A stretch of 64,000 nucleotides of DNA. It comes from Actinoplanes auranticolor (GTDB lineage Bacteria > Actinomycetota > Actinomycetes > Mycobacteriales > Micromonosporaceae). The DNA lies in NCBI RefSeq assembly GCF_018332655.1, contig NZ_BOQL01000066.1, positions 62,001 to 126,000 on the forward strand, in the 5' to 3' direction. Position 1 is the first letter of the stretch. Each line of letters opens with the position of its first letter. Under the pieces are notes generated by a model. The model worked only from the letters and a program-made list of their open reading frames with translations. It searched no databases and was not told the DNA's origin. This document shows positions 1-8,742 of this stretch, in pieces. Both the position numbers and the translations under genes were made by a program.

Positions 1-713
1 ACTTCCCGTGGGATGCGTTCGACTCCACCGCGTACTTCGAGCACAACTACAGCTCGCTGCGCGCCGACGACGAGAAGATCATCGACATCGTCGCCCGCTT
101 CTTCCAGGACAACGAGCTGCGCCGGCTGCGACCTCAGGCGATCGACGTGGGCGCCGGCGCCAATCTCTACCCGGCCCTGATGATGCTGCCCTTCGCCGCC
201 GAGCTGACCTTGTGCGAGCGGGCGTTCTCCAACCGGCAGTGGCTCGAGGCCGAGATCCTCCAGCCGCACCCGTCGTGGTGGCAGTTCTGGTCCCACATGA
301 ACGTCGGACGCGAGGCCTACCGCCCGATCAAGAACCCGTTCGATCTGCTCGGCCGGCGCGCCCGGGTGACCAAGGGCAACATCTTCAGCCTCCCGCCGGG
401 CCGCTACGACCTCGGCACGATGTTCTTCGTCGCGGAGTCGATCACCAACCGCGAGAGCGAGTTCGTCCGCGCGACCCGCTCGTTCGTCAACTCCCTGAAA
501 CCGAAGGCCCCGTTCGCGGCCGCCTTCATGCGCAACTCCTCCGGCTACCGGGTCGGCAGCAGCAGCTTCCCGGCGTGCTCGGTGGACGAGGACGACGTCC
601 GGGCGGCGCTGGCCCCGGTCGCCGGCGGTGTCACCATCCAGACAGTGGAAAGCAAGAGCCTGCGTGACGGATACTGCGGAATGATGGTGGCCACCGGCTT
701 CAAGAAGGCGTAA
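1..713 (+). CDS. SCO2525 family SAM-dependent methyltransferase (5' end outside window)
   Basis: Partial gene; the open frame starts at base 3 and the true start lies upstream. About 236 residues are visible. The segment IDVGAGANLYPALMMLPFA matches methyltransferase motif I (the glycine-rich SAM loop), followed by an acidic residue at the end of strand 2 (LTLCERAFSN). The overall pattern, including the C-terminal DGYCGMMVATG, matches the actinobacterial SCO2525 family. It heads a co-directional run with SCO2524, SCO2523 and SCO2522 family genes (35 bp gap to the next start), the same family set as in Streptomyces coelicolor. The methylated substrate is unknown; a small molecule or a partner protein of the cassette are both possible. 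Confidence 0.85.
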   Translation, partial: FPWDAFDSTAYFEHNYSSLRADDEKIIDIVARFFQDNELRRLRPQAIDVGAGANLYPALMMLPFAAELTLCERAFSNRQWLEAEILQPHPSWWQFWSHMNVGREAYRPIKNPFDLLGRRARVTKGNIFSLPPGRYDLGTMFFVAESITNRESEFVRATRSFVNSLKPKAPFAAAFMRNSSGYRVGSSSFPACSVDEDDVRAALAPVAGGVTIQTVESKSLRDGYCGMMVATGFKKA

Positions 714-747
714 CCAGACCCACGGACGGGTAGGTGACGGCACACCG

Positions 748-2595
748 ATGCAGATCCAGCCACGTCAACAGTTGCTCGACATCTGGCGGGCGATCGCCCG
801 GCTCTCCTATGCGGACGGTGGCTGGCGTTTCGGCGGCCGGGACGGCACGAATTCCATCAGCGACGCCGAGCAGCTACTCTGCCTGATGGCACCGGCCACC
901 GAGATCCCCCTCTTCCGGCTGGACAACCCCGACGCCGCCAACCGCGACGTGCTCGACGCGCTGGACGCGCTCGGTGACGACATCCAGGTGCCGCAGCGGC
1001 TGATGGAGGCCCTCACCTCCTACATCAAGCGCTACACCGCGCCCGACGGCACGCCCAGCTTCTCCGGCGGCTCCTACTTCCGCCCGGAGTTCGAGGGCGA
1101 GGAGATCAAGATCGAGCAGCGCGAGCTCGACGTGGTGGACTCGTTCTCCATCTCGGTGACGCTGATGCTCGCGATCCTCGGCTTCACCCAGATCTTCCGG
1201 CAGATCGTCACCCGGCCCCGGCTGATCGAGCAGGTGATCGAGCTGGAGACGCGGGCCAGCCAGCGCCTCACCGCGGCGATGGTGGGCCTGCTGCGCAGCT
1301 TCTCGGTCAACGTCTTCTCGGCCGACGAGCCGTACGGCCGCGAGCTGCTCCGCACGGTCAACCAGGAGCGCCGCCCGACCCTGCAGGTCGTGGAGGAGCT
1401 GCGGGAAGCCCTGCGGGAGATCAACGCCCGGCTCCGCGACGACGTCACCATCGGTTCCGGTGCCGCCGAGGGCAGCGAGCTGGACCTGCCGAACAGGCTG
1501 TTCGAATGCGGCTGGAGCTGGGGCCTGGTCACCGACGCCCCGCAGATCGAGACCACCTCCGAGGTCGGTGTGCAACGGGCCGGCGTGGCGCAGAACGCCC
1601 CGTACCTCTACTTCACCACCGTGGCGCTGGACGCCATCCAGGCGCTGTCCTCGGAACGCACCCGGCTGCTCGGCCTGCTCGACGAGGGCCAGCTCAAGCT
1701 GGCCCAGGCGTTGCAGCTGCGCTTCGAGCTGACCCGGTCGTACTGGGCCACGGTCGCCACCTTCGGATCCGCCCGGTGGCCGCTGGAGGACCTGCCCTGG
1801 CGCACCACCGACGGGGTCGAGTTCGACTACTTCAGCCTGCTGGTCAGCGGCATGGTGGTGCAGAACATGGTCGCCGTGCGCGCCACCAACGCCGACCTCA
1901 CCCGGGTGGCGGGCGTCCTGGACGAGCTGGCCAACCGCAGCCGCATCACCCGCCGGTCGTCGGAACGCGAGCCGGCGCTGGACGTGCACCACCCCGGCCT
2001 GCGCTTCGTACTGGAAGGCAGCGAGAGCGTAGGCGGACCCCGGCTGGCCTGGACGGTCGCGGACATCTCGCCGCTGCTGCTCAAGCGCACCCTCAATCTG
2101 GCGAGCCTGCTGTCGGACGGCACGTCCCGCAGCCGTCTGCTGGACCTGTCCGGGGAGCTGTGGAAGCACCTGCAGGAGCGGCTCATCGCCGACGGTCCCC
2201 CGCATGGCCTGTGGGACCAGCCGGCCGGCGCCTTCCCCCAGCTGAACGTGAAGATGACCGAGGCCTCCTGGTACTACACCAAGCGGGTCGTCGACTGCCT
2301 GGTCACCGCCGCCCGGGTGATCAACGAGCCGCCGCTGCGCAGCGAGGTGCTGGCCCAGCTGGCGGCCGAGCTGCTCAACGAGGCCGACCACCTGTACGAC
2401 CGCGAGCGGCTCAACGGATCCACCTACAGTGGACAGTCGCTGCGCGAGGAGCTCAAACAGATCGGCGTGGAGCTGGAACGCGCCAGGACGGTACGCCGCG
2501 AGCGTCCCGGGGTCGCGGTCGCGGTGACCCAGGAGGTCCTGCGCCGGCTCGACCACCTGTCCGCTGCCCGCCGGGCCAACATCGGGCGCAGCTGA
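748..2595 (+). CDS. SCO2524 family protein, function unknown
   Basis: Encodes 615 residues with no signal peptide and no convincing membrane helix. It belongs by position and sequence to the SCO2524 family. The N-terminus (DGGWRFGGRDGTNSISDAEQ, residues about 26-45) and a C-terminal stretch around residues 490-525 (HGLWDQPAGAFPQ, then a W-Y-Y-T helix) look like the DGGW/GLWD-type repeats of alpha/alpha-toroid proteins such as terpenoid cyclases and prenyltransferases. That fold is my inference. No catalytic residues can be assigned. It ends 2 bp before the SCO2523-like gene, so translation is probably coupled. Confidence 0.8.
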   Translation: MQIQPRQQLLDIWRAIARLSYADGGWRFGGRDGTNSISDAEQLLCLMAPATEIPLFRLDNPDAANRDVLDALDALGDDIQVPQRLMEALTSYIKRYTAPDGTPSFSGGSYFRPEFEGEEIKIEQRELDVVDSFSISVTLMLAILGFTQIFRQIVTRPRLIEQVIELETRASQRLTAAMVGLLRSFSVNVFSADEPYGRELLRTVNQERRPTLQVVEELREALREINARLRDDVTIGSGAAEGSELDLPNRLFECGWSWGLVTDAPQIETTSEVGVQRAGVAQNAPYLYFTTVALDAIQALSSERTRLLGLLDEGQLKLAQALQLRFELTRSYWATVATFGSARWPLEDLPWRTTDGVEFDYFSLLVSGMVVQNMVAVRATNADLTRVAGVLDELANRSRITRRSSEREPALDVHHPGLRFVLEGSESVGGPRLAWTVADISPLLLKRTLNLASLLSDGTSRSRLLDLSGELWKHLQERLIADGPPHGLWDQPAGAFPQLNVKMTEASWYYTKRVVDCLVTAARVINEPPLRSEVLAQLAAELLNEADHLYDRERLNGSTYSGQSLREELKQIGVELERARTVRRERPGVAVAVTQEVLRRLDHLSAARRANIGRS

Positions 2596-2597
2596 CC

Positions 2598-3509
2598 ATG
2601 CTCGTCTTCGCGACCTCCGACAAGGGCGGGACCGGGCGGACGGTCACCAGCAGCAACGTGGCGTACCGGCACGCCCTGCAGGGTGGTGACTGCTGCTACC
2701 TCGACTTCGACTTCGGCTCCCCGACCTCCGGCGCGATCTTCGACCTGCCCGGCGCGTTCGCCGGGGTGCCGGAGGAGGGCCTGCACAGCTATCTGGTGGA
2801 CGGCGTCGCCGCGCCCCGGCGGATCGACATCTGGACCGAGTCGGAACGCGACGTGCTGCGCGGCCGGCCCGCCGGGGCGGGGCGGCTGACGCTGTTCCCC
2901 GGCGACCGCGGCCGCGGCGAGTTCCAGGCCCACCCCGGCATCGTGGGCCGCTGCATCGACCTGCTGGTCCGCGCCGACGAGGAGTTCGACCTGGTCATCG
3001 TCGACCTCAGCGCGGGACGGTCGTACGCCACCGAGATCGTGCTCGCCGCGACCGCGGCCCTGCCCGGCGTCAAGGCGCGCTGGCTGGTGTTCCACCGCTG
3101 GACCCGGCAGCACATCATCGCGGCCAGCGGCCTGGTGCACGGCAACCAGGGCATCCTGGAGTCCGGCGTCCAGCACGGGCACGATCCCGCGGCGCTCAAG
3201 GACGCGATCCGGTTCGTCCGGACGGCCGTGGTGGACCTCGCCTCGCCCGATCAGGCCGGCCTGCGCCCCGAGCAGCTGGCCTGGCTGGACGTCTGCAACG
3301 GGCGGCTGCAGGAGCTGGCGAGCCGGCACAAGGTCGGGCGGACCACGGTCCTGGGTGAGATCCCGCTCGATCCGGTGCTGCAGTGGCAGGAGCAACTGCT
3401 GTCCAACGACGACGTGTGGCTGCACCGCACCGCCAACCAGCGCACCGTCGACGCGTTCGACGAGCTGGCGAAGAAGGTCGTGGACGACTCCGCGTGGATC
3501 GGGCTGTGA
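2598..3509 (+). CDS. SCO2523 family variant P-loop ATPase-like protein
   Basis: 303 residues. The start is the ATG 2 bp after the preceding stop, giving MLVFATSDKGGTGRT at the N-terminus. This is a ParA/MinD-type deviant Walker A loop (KGGxGKT) in which the usual lysine before the threonine is arginine. Later elements fit a SIMIBI fold: LDFDFGSPTSG (switch I/A' region) and LVIVDLSAGRS (Walker B). The family is described as a variant P-loop protein. Whether it hydrolyses ATP is doubtful with this substitution. It overlaps the next gene by 4 bp (GTGA). A partitioning or membrane-targeting switch role within the cassette is inference. Confidence 0.85.
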   Translation: MLVFATSDKGGTGRTVTSSNVAYRHALQGGDCCYLDFDFGSPTSGAIFDLPGAFAGVPEEGLHSYLVDGVAAPRRIDIWTESERDVLRGRPAGAGRLTLFPGDRGRGEFQAHPGIVGRCIDLLVRADEEFDLVIVDLSAGRSYATEIVLAATAALPGVKARWLVFHRWTRQHIIAASGLVHGNQGILESGVQHGHDPAALKDAIRFVRTAVVDLASPDQAGLRPEQLAWLDVCNGRLQELASRHKVGRTTVLGEIPLDPVLQWQEQLLSNDDVWLHRTANQRTVDAFDELAKKVVDDSAWIGL

Positions 3510-4462
3510 CCGCCTACGACGGCGTCTTCATCGAGCAGAGCGCCACGCCGGTGGTGCGCAAGGTCCCGCTCGCCCATCTGTCCATCGAGCTGGGTCACCT
3601 CTACGTGGACGACTTCGCGGCCGGCCCGGCGCGACTGGCGGCCCAGTTCGACGCCGTCCGGCCGTGGGCCGACGCCGCCCGGCGCGCCTGCGCCGACGAG
3701 CTGGAGCAGCGGTCGCCCCGGGTGAGCACCTGTTTCCTGATCGACGACTACTTCACCCGGTTCGGTACGCCGCGGGCGGTGATCGGCGACCTGGTCGCGG
3801 CGGCGGAGACGGCGGGCGTCAAGATCGACTACGTGGCCCGCGAGTCGGGTTGCGCCACCACCGACGGCGTCGACGTGGCGACGCTCGTACGCCAGCACCT
3901 GGTGGCCGAGCCGCCCGAGGGTGACAACGGCAGCCGGCCGCCGACCGCGGTCAGCGGCTGGCTCAGCAACGGCGAACGCGGCGGCGCGGGACCCGCGTCC
4001 GCGATGGCGGCTCCCCGCGAGTGGCAGCCGCCTCGGCAGAGCGCGGTGCAGAACCACTCCATCTTCGTCGACGTCGAGCTGTGGAGCGGGCCGGCGGAGC
4101 AGCCGTACTGGTCGTGCCCGTTCCTGGCGGCCGTCTGGCAGCTGCAGCGGCTCGGGCTGATCCGTCACCTCGGCGAGCCGGTGGGTGACCCGCGGCGGAT
4201 GAGCGCGGCCGAGGTGCCGGCCGAGTGGGAGCAGATGCCGGCCGTCGTGCAGCTCAACCCCCGGGCGGCGCCGTTCCGGGCGTACCGCACGTTCTCCGCG
4301 CTGGCGTCGCGGTTCCTGCCGGTCGAGCTGGCCGTGCGCACGATTTTGAGCCAGGTCGCGGTGGACGCCGCCGTGGCCCGGGAGGTGCGCGAACGGGCCG
4401 CCGGCGAGGGGATCGACCTGCCCGGCGAGGTCGTGGACCGGATCCGCTACGCGTTCGGGTAG
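3506..4462 (+). CDS. SCO2522 family protein, function unknown
   Basis: 318 residues from a GTG that overlaps the stop of the P-loop gene in a GTGA junction, so translational coupling is likely. No signal peptide or membrane helix. The sequence contains a conserved STCFLIDDYFTRFG stretch near residue 75 and a low-complexity linker around residues 150-175. The family is known only from its conserved neighbourhood with SCO2521, SCO2523, SCO2524 and SCO2525. Its 3' end overlaps the convergent membrane-protein gene by 16 bp, so the two halves of the cassette meet tail to tail. Confidence 0.8.
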   Translation: MTAYDGVFIEQSATPVVRKVPLAHLSIELGHLYVDDFAAGPARLAAQFDAVRPWADAARRACADELEQRSPRVSTCFLIDDYFTRFGTPRAVIGDLVAAAETAGVKIDYVARESGCATTDGVDVATLVRQHLVAEPPEGDNGSRPPTAVSGWLSNGERGGAGPASAMAAPREWQPPRQSAVQNHSIFVDVELWSGPAEQPYWSCPFLAAVWQLQRLGLIRHLGEPVGDPRRMSAAEVPAEWEQMPAVVQLNPRAAPFRAYRTFSALASRFLPVELAVRTILSQVAVDAAVAREVRERAAGEGIDLPGEVVDRIRYAFG

Positions 4463-5415
4463 GCCGGCGGTTCCCCGCCGGGGCCCCGCGAGACGTCCCA
4501 CAGCTCGCGGAAGAGCTGCGCGCACTCCTTGACCCGCGACTCGGTCAGCACCAGGCGGGTCTCGGCGATCTGGGCATGCCTGGGGTCGGCGGTCGTGGTC
4601 GGGTTCGTCTCGTACGCCAGGGTGTCGTCGAAGACGATCAGGTCGCGGACCTGGACCCGCAGCGGCGGCGGCACCATCGCACGGTCGAGCAGCCGGACGT
4701 CGATGTGCATCTCGCGCTGCTCCTCGCAGGCGCGCCGGATCGCCGGGTCGTCGGCCATCGCGGGCGAGTCGAGCACGAAGATGCGCCGGACCCGCTTGCC
4801 GTTGCCCGCGGCGCGGCGCTGGGCGTCGAGGTAGCGCTGGCCGATCTCGCTCTGCCACAGGTCGTGGTCGACGGCCGCCATGCTGATCGCGTCGATGCTG
4901 ACCGTGGCGTTGCGGGTCAGGCCGAGCAGCCAGTCGCGGTCCTCGCCGTAGTAGGTGACCGTGCCGCCCTCGGCGAGCTGCTTGAGGAAGTCCGACGTCT
5001 CCTTGATCTTGTTCTGCACGAAGTGGTAGACGATCGGCGGCGAGGACGGCGAGATCTGCGTCGAGTTGCGCACCAGCTGGGTGACCAGGTCGGTCTGCAG
5101 CGCGGATGCCTCGATCAGGCCGAACAGCTCGGTGGCCTCGCTGATCTCGGAGAAGGCGGAGCCCACCATCGCCCGCATCTCCGCCATGCCGTCCTTCTCC
5201 AGCTTCTCCACCGCCGCGAGCCGGTTCTCGAAGTCGACGAGGAACCGCAGGATCAGCGCGATGCCACCGATCAGGATGGAGAGCGTGATCTGCACGTGCT
5301 GCGGCTGGTTCAGGGCGTTGGTGATCAGGAACGTCGCCCCGCCCAGGCCGACGGTGAGCAGCGCCTTGCGGGTGACGCTCGAATGCTCGGACGACTGCCC
5401 GACCAGGGCCGTCAC
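4447..5415 (-). CDS. membrane-anchored protein of the SCO2521-2525 cassette, unknown function
   Basis: 322 residues from a GTG overlapping the SCO2521-like stop by 4 bp (GTGA). The N-terminus carries two predicted membrane helices (about residues 17-33, ALLTVGLGGATFLITNA, and 42-57, ILIGGIALILRF), followed by a coiled-coil-like acidic helix and a soluble C-terminal domain. That domain has a TVTYYGEDRDWLLGLTR segment, an IFVLDSPAMADD segment and a VRDLIVFDDTLAYE segment, in an alternating strand-helix pattern. The last motif vaguely recalls the second half of phospholipase-D-like or DUF6879-type domains, but no HKD motif is visible. I do not recognise the family. Coupling to SCO2521 suggests it is part of the same system. 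Confidence 0.7.
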   Translation of the reverse strand: MTALVGQSSEHSSVTRKALLTVGLGGATFLITNALNQPQHVQITLSILIGGIALILRFLVDFENRLAAVEKLEKDGMAEMRAMVGSAFSEISEATELFGLIEASALQTDLVTQLVRNSTQISPSSPPIVYHFVQNKIKETSDFLKQLAEGGTVTYYGEDRDWLLGLTRNATVSIDAISMAAVDHDLWQSEIGQRYLDAQRRAAGNGKRVRRIFVLDSPAMADDPAIRRACEEQREMHIDVRLLDRAMVPPPLRVQVRDLIVFDDTLAYETNPTTTADPRHAQIAETRLVLTESRVKECAQLFRELWDVSRGPGGEPPAYPNA

Positions 5416-6353
5416 CGCGGGCCCGCCGCGGCCAGCGCCGTGACCGCGCCGACCGAGAGCTGGTCGCGGATGCGGTGCACGAGGGTGTCCCACTGGCGGC
5501 TGAAGCCCGGCCGCCGGTCCAGAGCCGCCCAGACGGCGGCCGAGAGCTCCTCGCCGCGGGCGGCGGGCATCCACAGGTGCAGCAGGTAGTCGATGGCCGG
5601 CAGCAGGCGTTCCAGGGCGGCGCGGCGTTCGATGACACCGAGGGCACTCTTGCCGACGATCTCCAGCAGCGTGCTGAGCAGCCAGTCGTGCAGGGCGACG
5701 TCCTCGGCCAGCGCGGCCAGCTCCTGGACCGGCGGCGGCTGGTCGTCCGGCACCGACAGCTCCAGCATCCGCAGATCGTCGGACCGGACCGAGTAGCGGA
5801 TCCGGGGCCCGGTCGCCGGGCCGACGCGGGCGGTCCAGCGCAGCCGGGTCCGCGGCGCCCGTAACCGCACGGTGCCGTCGCGCGGGGCCGAGCGCTGCAC
5901 CCGGTCGGCGACCCGGCCGGCCATCGCGCCCAGGTCGAGGGCGTCACCCGGGCGATCGGGACCGGCGAGCGCGGCGGCCACCTCGTCCCAGCGGGTACGG
6001 CCGAGTGTCTCGATGACCCCGGGACGGGTCAGGTAGTGCGACCACGGCTGCCGGGCGCTGCCGCCGCCGCGCAGCAGCGTGGCCACCGCGGAACCCTGCA
6101 CGACATGGCCGCCGGTGATGGCGGCCCGTTGCAGGGCGGTGCCGACACCGCGCACCCGGCGGGTGTCCGCGGCCGAACCGAGTCCACAGTCGACGCCGAC
6201 GGGTATCTCCGGTGAACGCACGTACGCGATCGGGCGGCGCGACACCAGCACCGGCTCCCCAACCACCAGGTCCACCAGACGGCGGGCCTGCTCGACGGTC
6301 GCCGGATCGGCGGCGCGGAGCAGTCCGGTGTGCACCTCGCCAGCGATCAGCAT
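5412..6353 (-). CDS. SCO2521 family protein, function unknown
   Basis: 313 residues from the ATG at 6353 (MLIAGEVHTGLL). An ATG four codons upstream (6365) is equally possible, because the purine-rich GGGGGAG lies between the two. No catalytic motif, signal peptide or membrane helix is visible. A helical C-terminal half (ALERLLPAIDYLLHLW) follows a beta-rich centre. The gene runs opposite to the SCO2525-2522 genes and overlaps the downstream membrane-protein gene by 4 bp. This supplies the fifth member of the SCO2521-SCO2525 family set within 6.4 kb. Confidence 0.8.
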   Translation of the reverse strand: MLIAGEVHTGLLRAADPATVEQARRLVDLVVGEPVLVSRRPIAYVRSPEIPVGVDCGLGSAADTRRVRGVGTALQRAAITGGHVVQGSAVATLLRGGGSARQPWSHYLTRPGVIETLGRTRWDEVAAALAGPDRPGDALDLGAMAGRVADRVQRSAPRDGTVRLRAPRTRLRWTARVGPATGPRIRYSVRSDDLRMLELSVPDDQPPPVQELAALAEDVALHDWLLSTLLEIVGKSALGVIERRAALERLLPAIDYLLHLWMPAARGEELSAAVWAALDRRPGFSRQWDTLVHRIRDQLSVGAVTALAAAGPR

Positions 6354-6562
6354 CGGCTCCCCCATGCACGGCGTGCGATGCACCGGGGAGACATGGGACG
6401 GCGCGCAAGGGTCAGCGGTGACCGATGACTCCCCAGCGGCGCGGCCCCGTGCCACGCGTGTCGCCAGCCTGTCGATTGCACCGCATCCGATCGCGGAATG
6501 CAACACGCACAGTATCCGGAGTCGAACAGCCAGTGGAGTTCGCTAGCACCTCGCGGGCGGAC

Positions 6563-6589
6563 CGGACAACCTTCACACGCCATTGTCCG
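6563..6589. promoter_or_regulatory. inverted repeat in the divergent SCO2521 / D-amino-acid oxidase intergenic region
   Basis: The 298-bp gap 6354-6651 separates two divergent genes and is locally more AT-rich (CCGTATATTTACG at about 6596-6608). It contains a 7-bp inverted repeat CGGACAA / TTGTCCG with a 13-bp spacer. This could be an operator, but 7-bp arms can arise by chance in DNA of this composition. I see no encoded gene here. Confidence 0.3.
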
Positions 6590-6651
6590 CAACCGCCGTA
6601 TATTTACGTCCCTCTCCGGGAGAACCGCCGGCACCCGGTTAGCGTCGGGCG

Positions 6652-7605
6652 ATGACCTCTGCCCGACCCGATGTCCTGACCATCGGCGCCGGTGTATCGG
6701 GCCTGACCACGGCCGTCCGGCTCGCCGAGGCGGGAATACGCGTCCACGTACGCGCCCTGCGCCGGCCGGAGCAGACCACCTCCGCCGCGGCCGGCGCGAT
6801 CTGGGATCCCATCTACGCCAACCATCCGCTGGTGCTGAGCTGGAGCACCCGCAGCTACGACGTCTTCCGCGCCATGGTCCGCGCCGGCCGGCCGGAGGTG
6901 CGGCTGGTGCCCGGGGTGGAGGCCTCACGCCGGCGGATCCCGTCCCCGGCCTGGGCGCACGACCTGCCCGGCTTCCGCGAGTGTGCGGCCGCCGAGCTGC
7001 CGGACGGCTTCGCCAGCGGCTGGCGCTACACCGCGCCGATCATCGACATGCCGCCCTACCTGGCCTATCTGGAGCGACGCTTGGTGGCGGCGGGCGGCAC
7101 GCTCGAGCTCGGGCACGTGTCCTCCCTCGACGGGGATCTCGCGCCGGTGGTGGTCAACTGCAGCGGGGTCGGGGCTCGCGAGTTGGTGCCCGACCCCGAG
7201 GTGGAACCGATCCGCGGCCAGCTCGTGGCGGTCCGCAATCCCGGGGTGGACGAGTTCTTCGCCGAGCACACCGAGGAACTGGAGGAGATGACCTACCTGC
7301 TCCCCCAGGGTGACGTGCTGCTGCTGGGCGGCAACGCCGACAAAGGACAGAGCGATCCCGAGCCGGACGCGGAGGTCGCGGCCGGGATCATCGCCCGGTG
7401 CGCCGGGATCGTGCCCGCCATCGCCGCCGCGCCGGTGCTCGGGCACCGTACCGGCATCCGGCCGCAGCGACCGGAGATCCGGCTGGAGCACGTGAACCTC
7501 GGCGGGCGGCACGTAGTGCACAACTACGGCCACAGCGGCGCCGGGGTGAGCCTGTCGTGGGGCTGCGCGGACAGTGTGCTGGAGATCGTCCGGGAGCTGC
7601 TCTAG
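6652..7605 (+). CDS. FAD-dependent D-amino-acid oxidase
   Basis: 317 residues. It oxidatively deaminates D-amino acids to 2-oxo acids with release of ammonia and hydrogen peroxide. The N-terminal Rossmann motif IGAGVSGLTTAVRLAEAG binds FAD. The C-terminal signature VVHNYGHSGAGVSLSWG is the classical DAAO family motif, preceded by the arginine segment GIRPQRPEIRLE expected to hold the substrate carboxylate. Length is slightly short of eukaryotic enzymes (about 345) and typical of actinobacterial ones. There is no peroxisomal-type or export signal, so it is cytosolic. It overlaps the convergent winged-helix gene by 4 bp. Confidence 0.9.
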   Translation: MTSARPDVLTIGAGVSGLTTAVRLAEAGIRVHVRALRRPEQTTSAAAGAIWDPIYANHPLVLSWSTRSYDVFRAMVRAGRPEVRLVPGVEASRRRIPSPAWAHDLPGFRECAAAELPDGFASGWRYTAPIIDMPPYLAYLERRLVAAGGTLELGHVSSLDGDLAPVVVNCSGVGARELVPDPEVEPIRGQLVAVRNPGVDEFFAEHTEELEEMTYLLPQGDVLLLGGNADKGQSDPEPDAEVAAGIIARCAGIVPAIAAAPVLGHRTGIRPQRPEIRLEHVNLGGRHVVHNYGHSGAGVSLSWGCADSVLEIVRELL

Positions 7606-8696
7606 GACCAGCGGATCTGTGCGGGCAGGCCGACGAAGGCCGCATACGGCTGGAGGGCCTCCTCGGCCCGGGCGCGCTCGGCCGGGCCGAGGTCGGTGAG
7701 CGGCTGGATGTCCACGGTCACCGCCTTCTTGCCGAGCGTACGGGTCCAGGTGCCGGCCACCCGGCCGCCGCGGACCAGGGTGGAGCGGAAGACGCCGTTG
7801 CCGCCCGGGACCACCGCGGCGAACTGCTCGTCGGTCATCATCAGCGAGCGGTCCTTGTAGCCCAGGACGTACTCGTCGAAGCCGGGCAGCGCCGCCCAGT
7901 CGCCGGCCACCTCGGCCGGGGTGGTCTCCAGCAGGGCGGGGTCGACGACCATCTCGGTGCCGGCGACCCGGACCGTAGTGAGCCGGTCGCCGGCCGCCGC
8001 GATGCCCGCCTTGGCGTCGGTCATGGTCAGGCCGGTCCAGCGGGCGAAGTCGGCCCTGGTCGCCGGGCCGTGGCTGCGGAAGTAGCGCAGCGCCATGATG
8101 CCCAGCGCCTCGGTGCGCTCGGGCCGGTGCGGCTCGGGGGCCCACTCGTCGAGCAGCACGAACGTCTGCTCCTTGCCGAGGTGCGGGGCGATGCAGGTGA
8201 CGGCTTTCTGGCTCGCGTACCAGAGGATGTGGTAGCCCATCTGCGGCCCCAGCTCGATGCCCGCGTCGGCGAGGGCCGCCAGGCACTCGGCGCGGGTCAG
8301 CCGTCTGCCCTGCAGGGCGGTGGCCAGGACCTCGACGGCCTTCTCGGCCGTCGCCTCGGACAGGCCGATGGTCTCGCGGCGCTTGGCCGCCCCGGCCAGT
8401 ACGCGGGTGCCCATCAGCTCCAGCATCCAGCGGGCGTCGGCCGGCGGGACCAGGTGCACGGTGCCGCGCATCGGCCAGGTGCGGATCGCCTCCCGGCGCT
8501 CCAGGGCCGCGGTGACATCGCCGACGGTCCGGCCGGGCAGGCGCACGCCGAGCGACCACAGGCCGCTCGCCACGTCCTGCGCCTGCATCGCACCGAACCA
8601 CTCGACCACCCCGGCGACGTCCTGGACCGGGTGCGGCGGCGTGAGCAGCAAACTGCGCATGCGCAGGGCCAGCGCCTGCGTCGTCGTCAGATCCAC
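7602..8696 (-). CDS. winged-helix DNA-binding domain-containing protein (HTH_42/YcaQ-like)
   Basis: 364 residues. The sequence has the family hallmarks: an N-terminal QALALRMRSLLL helix, the FGAMQAQDVASGLWSLGVRL motif near residue 34, the TWPMRGTVHLV motif near residue 73, and the LPGFDEYVLGYKDRSLM segment near residue 255. Related proteins include AlkX/YcaQ-type DNA glycosylases and poorly characterised DNA-binding proteins. Which activity applies here cannot be read from sequence. It stands alone, convergent with the oxidase gene and downstream of the terminator hairpin that follows pgi. Confidence 0.8.
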   Translation of the reverse strand: MDLTTTQALALRMRSLLLTPPHPVQDVAGVVEWFGAMQAQDVASGLWSLGVRLPGRTVGDVTAALERREAIRTWPMRGTVHLVPPADARWMLELMGTRVLAGAAKRRETIGLSEATAEKAVEVLATALQGRRLTRAECLAALADAGIELGPQMGYHILWYASQKAVTCIAPHLGKEQTFVLLDEWAPEPHRPERTEALGIMALRYFRSHGPATRADFARWTGLTMTDAKAGIAAAGDRLTTVRVAGTEMVVDPALLETTPAEVAGDWAALPGFDEYVLGYKDRSLMMTDEQFAAVVPGGNGVFRSTLVRGGRVAGTWTRTLGKKAVTVDIQPLTDLGPAERARAEEALQPYAAFVGLPAQIRWS

Positions 8697-8707
8697 AGAC
8701 GCAGCTT

Positions 8708-8736
8708 AGGGCGCCCCTCCGACAGAAGGGCGCCCT
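8708..8736. terminator. hairpin terminator after pgi
   Basis: Perfect 9-bp stem AGGGCGCCC / GGGCGCCCT with an 11-nt loop, just 3' of the pgi stop and upstream of the winged-helix gene start. There is no T-tract, as is common in high-GC actinomycetes. Confidence 0.7.
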
Positions 8737-8742
8737 GAGCGG

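Noticed and set aside
3251..5947. 898-codon frame on the - strand across the SCO2522/membrane-protein/SCO2521 boundary
   Set aside because: It is a shadow frame running through three well-supported genes; Arg/Pro/Ala-rich and without motifs.
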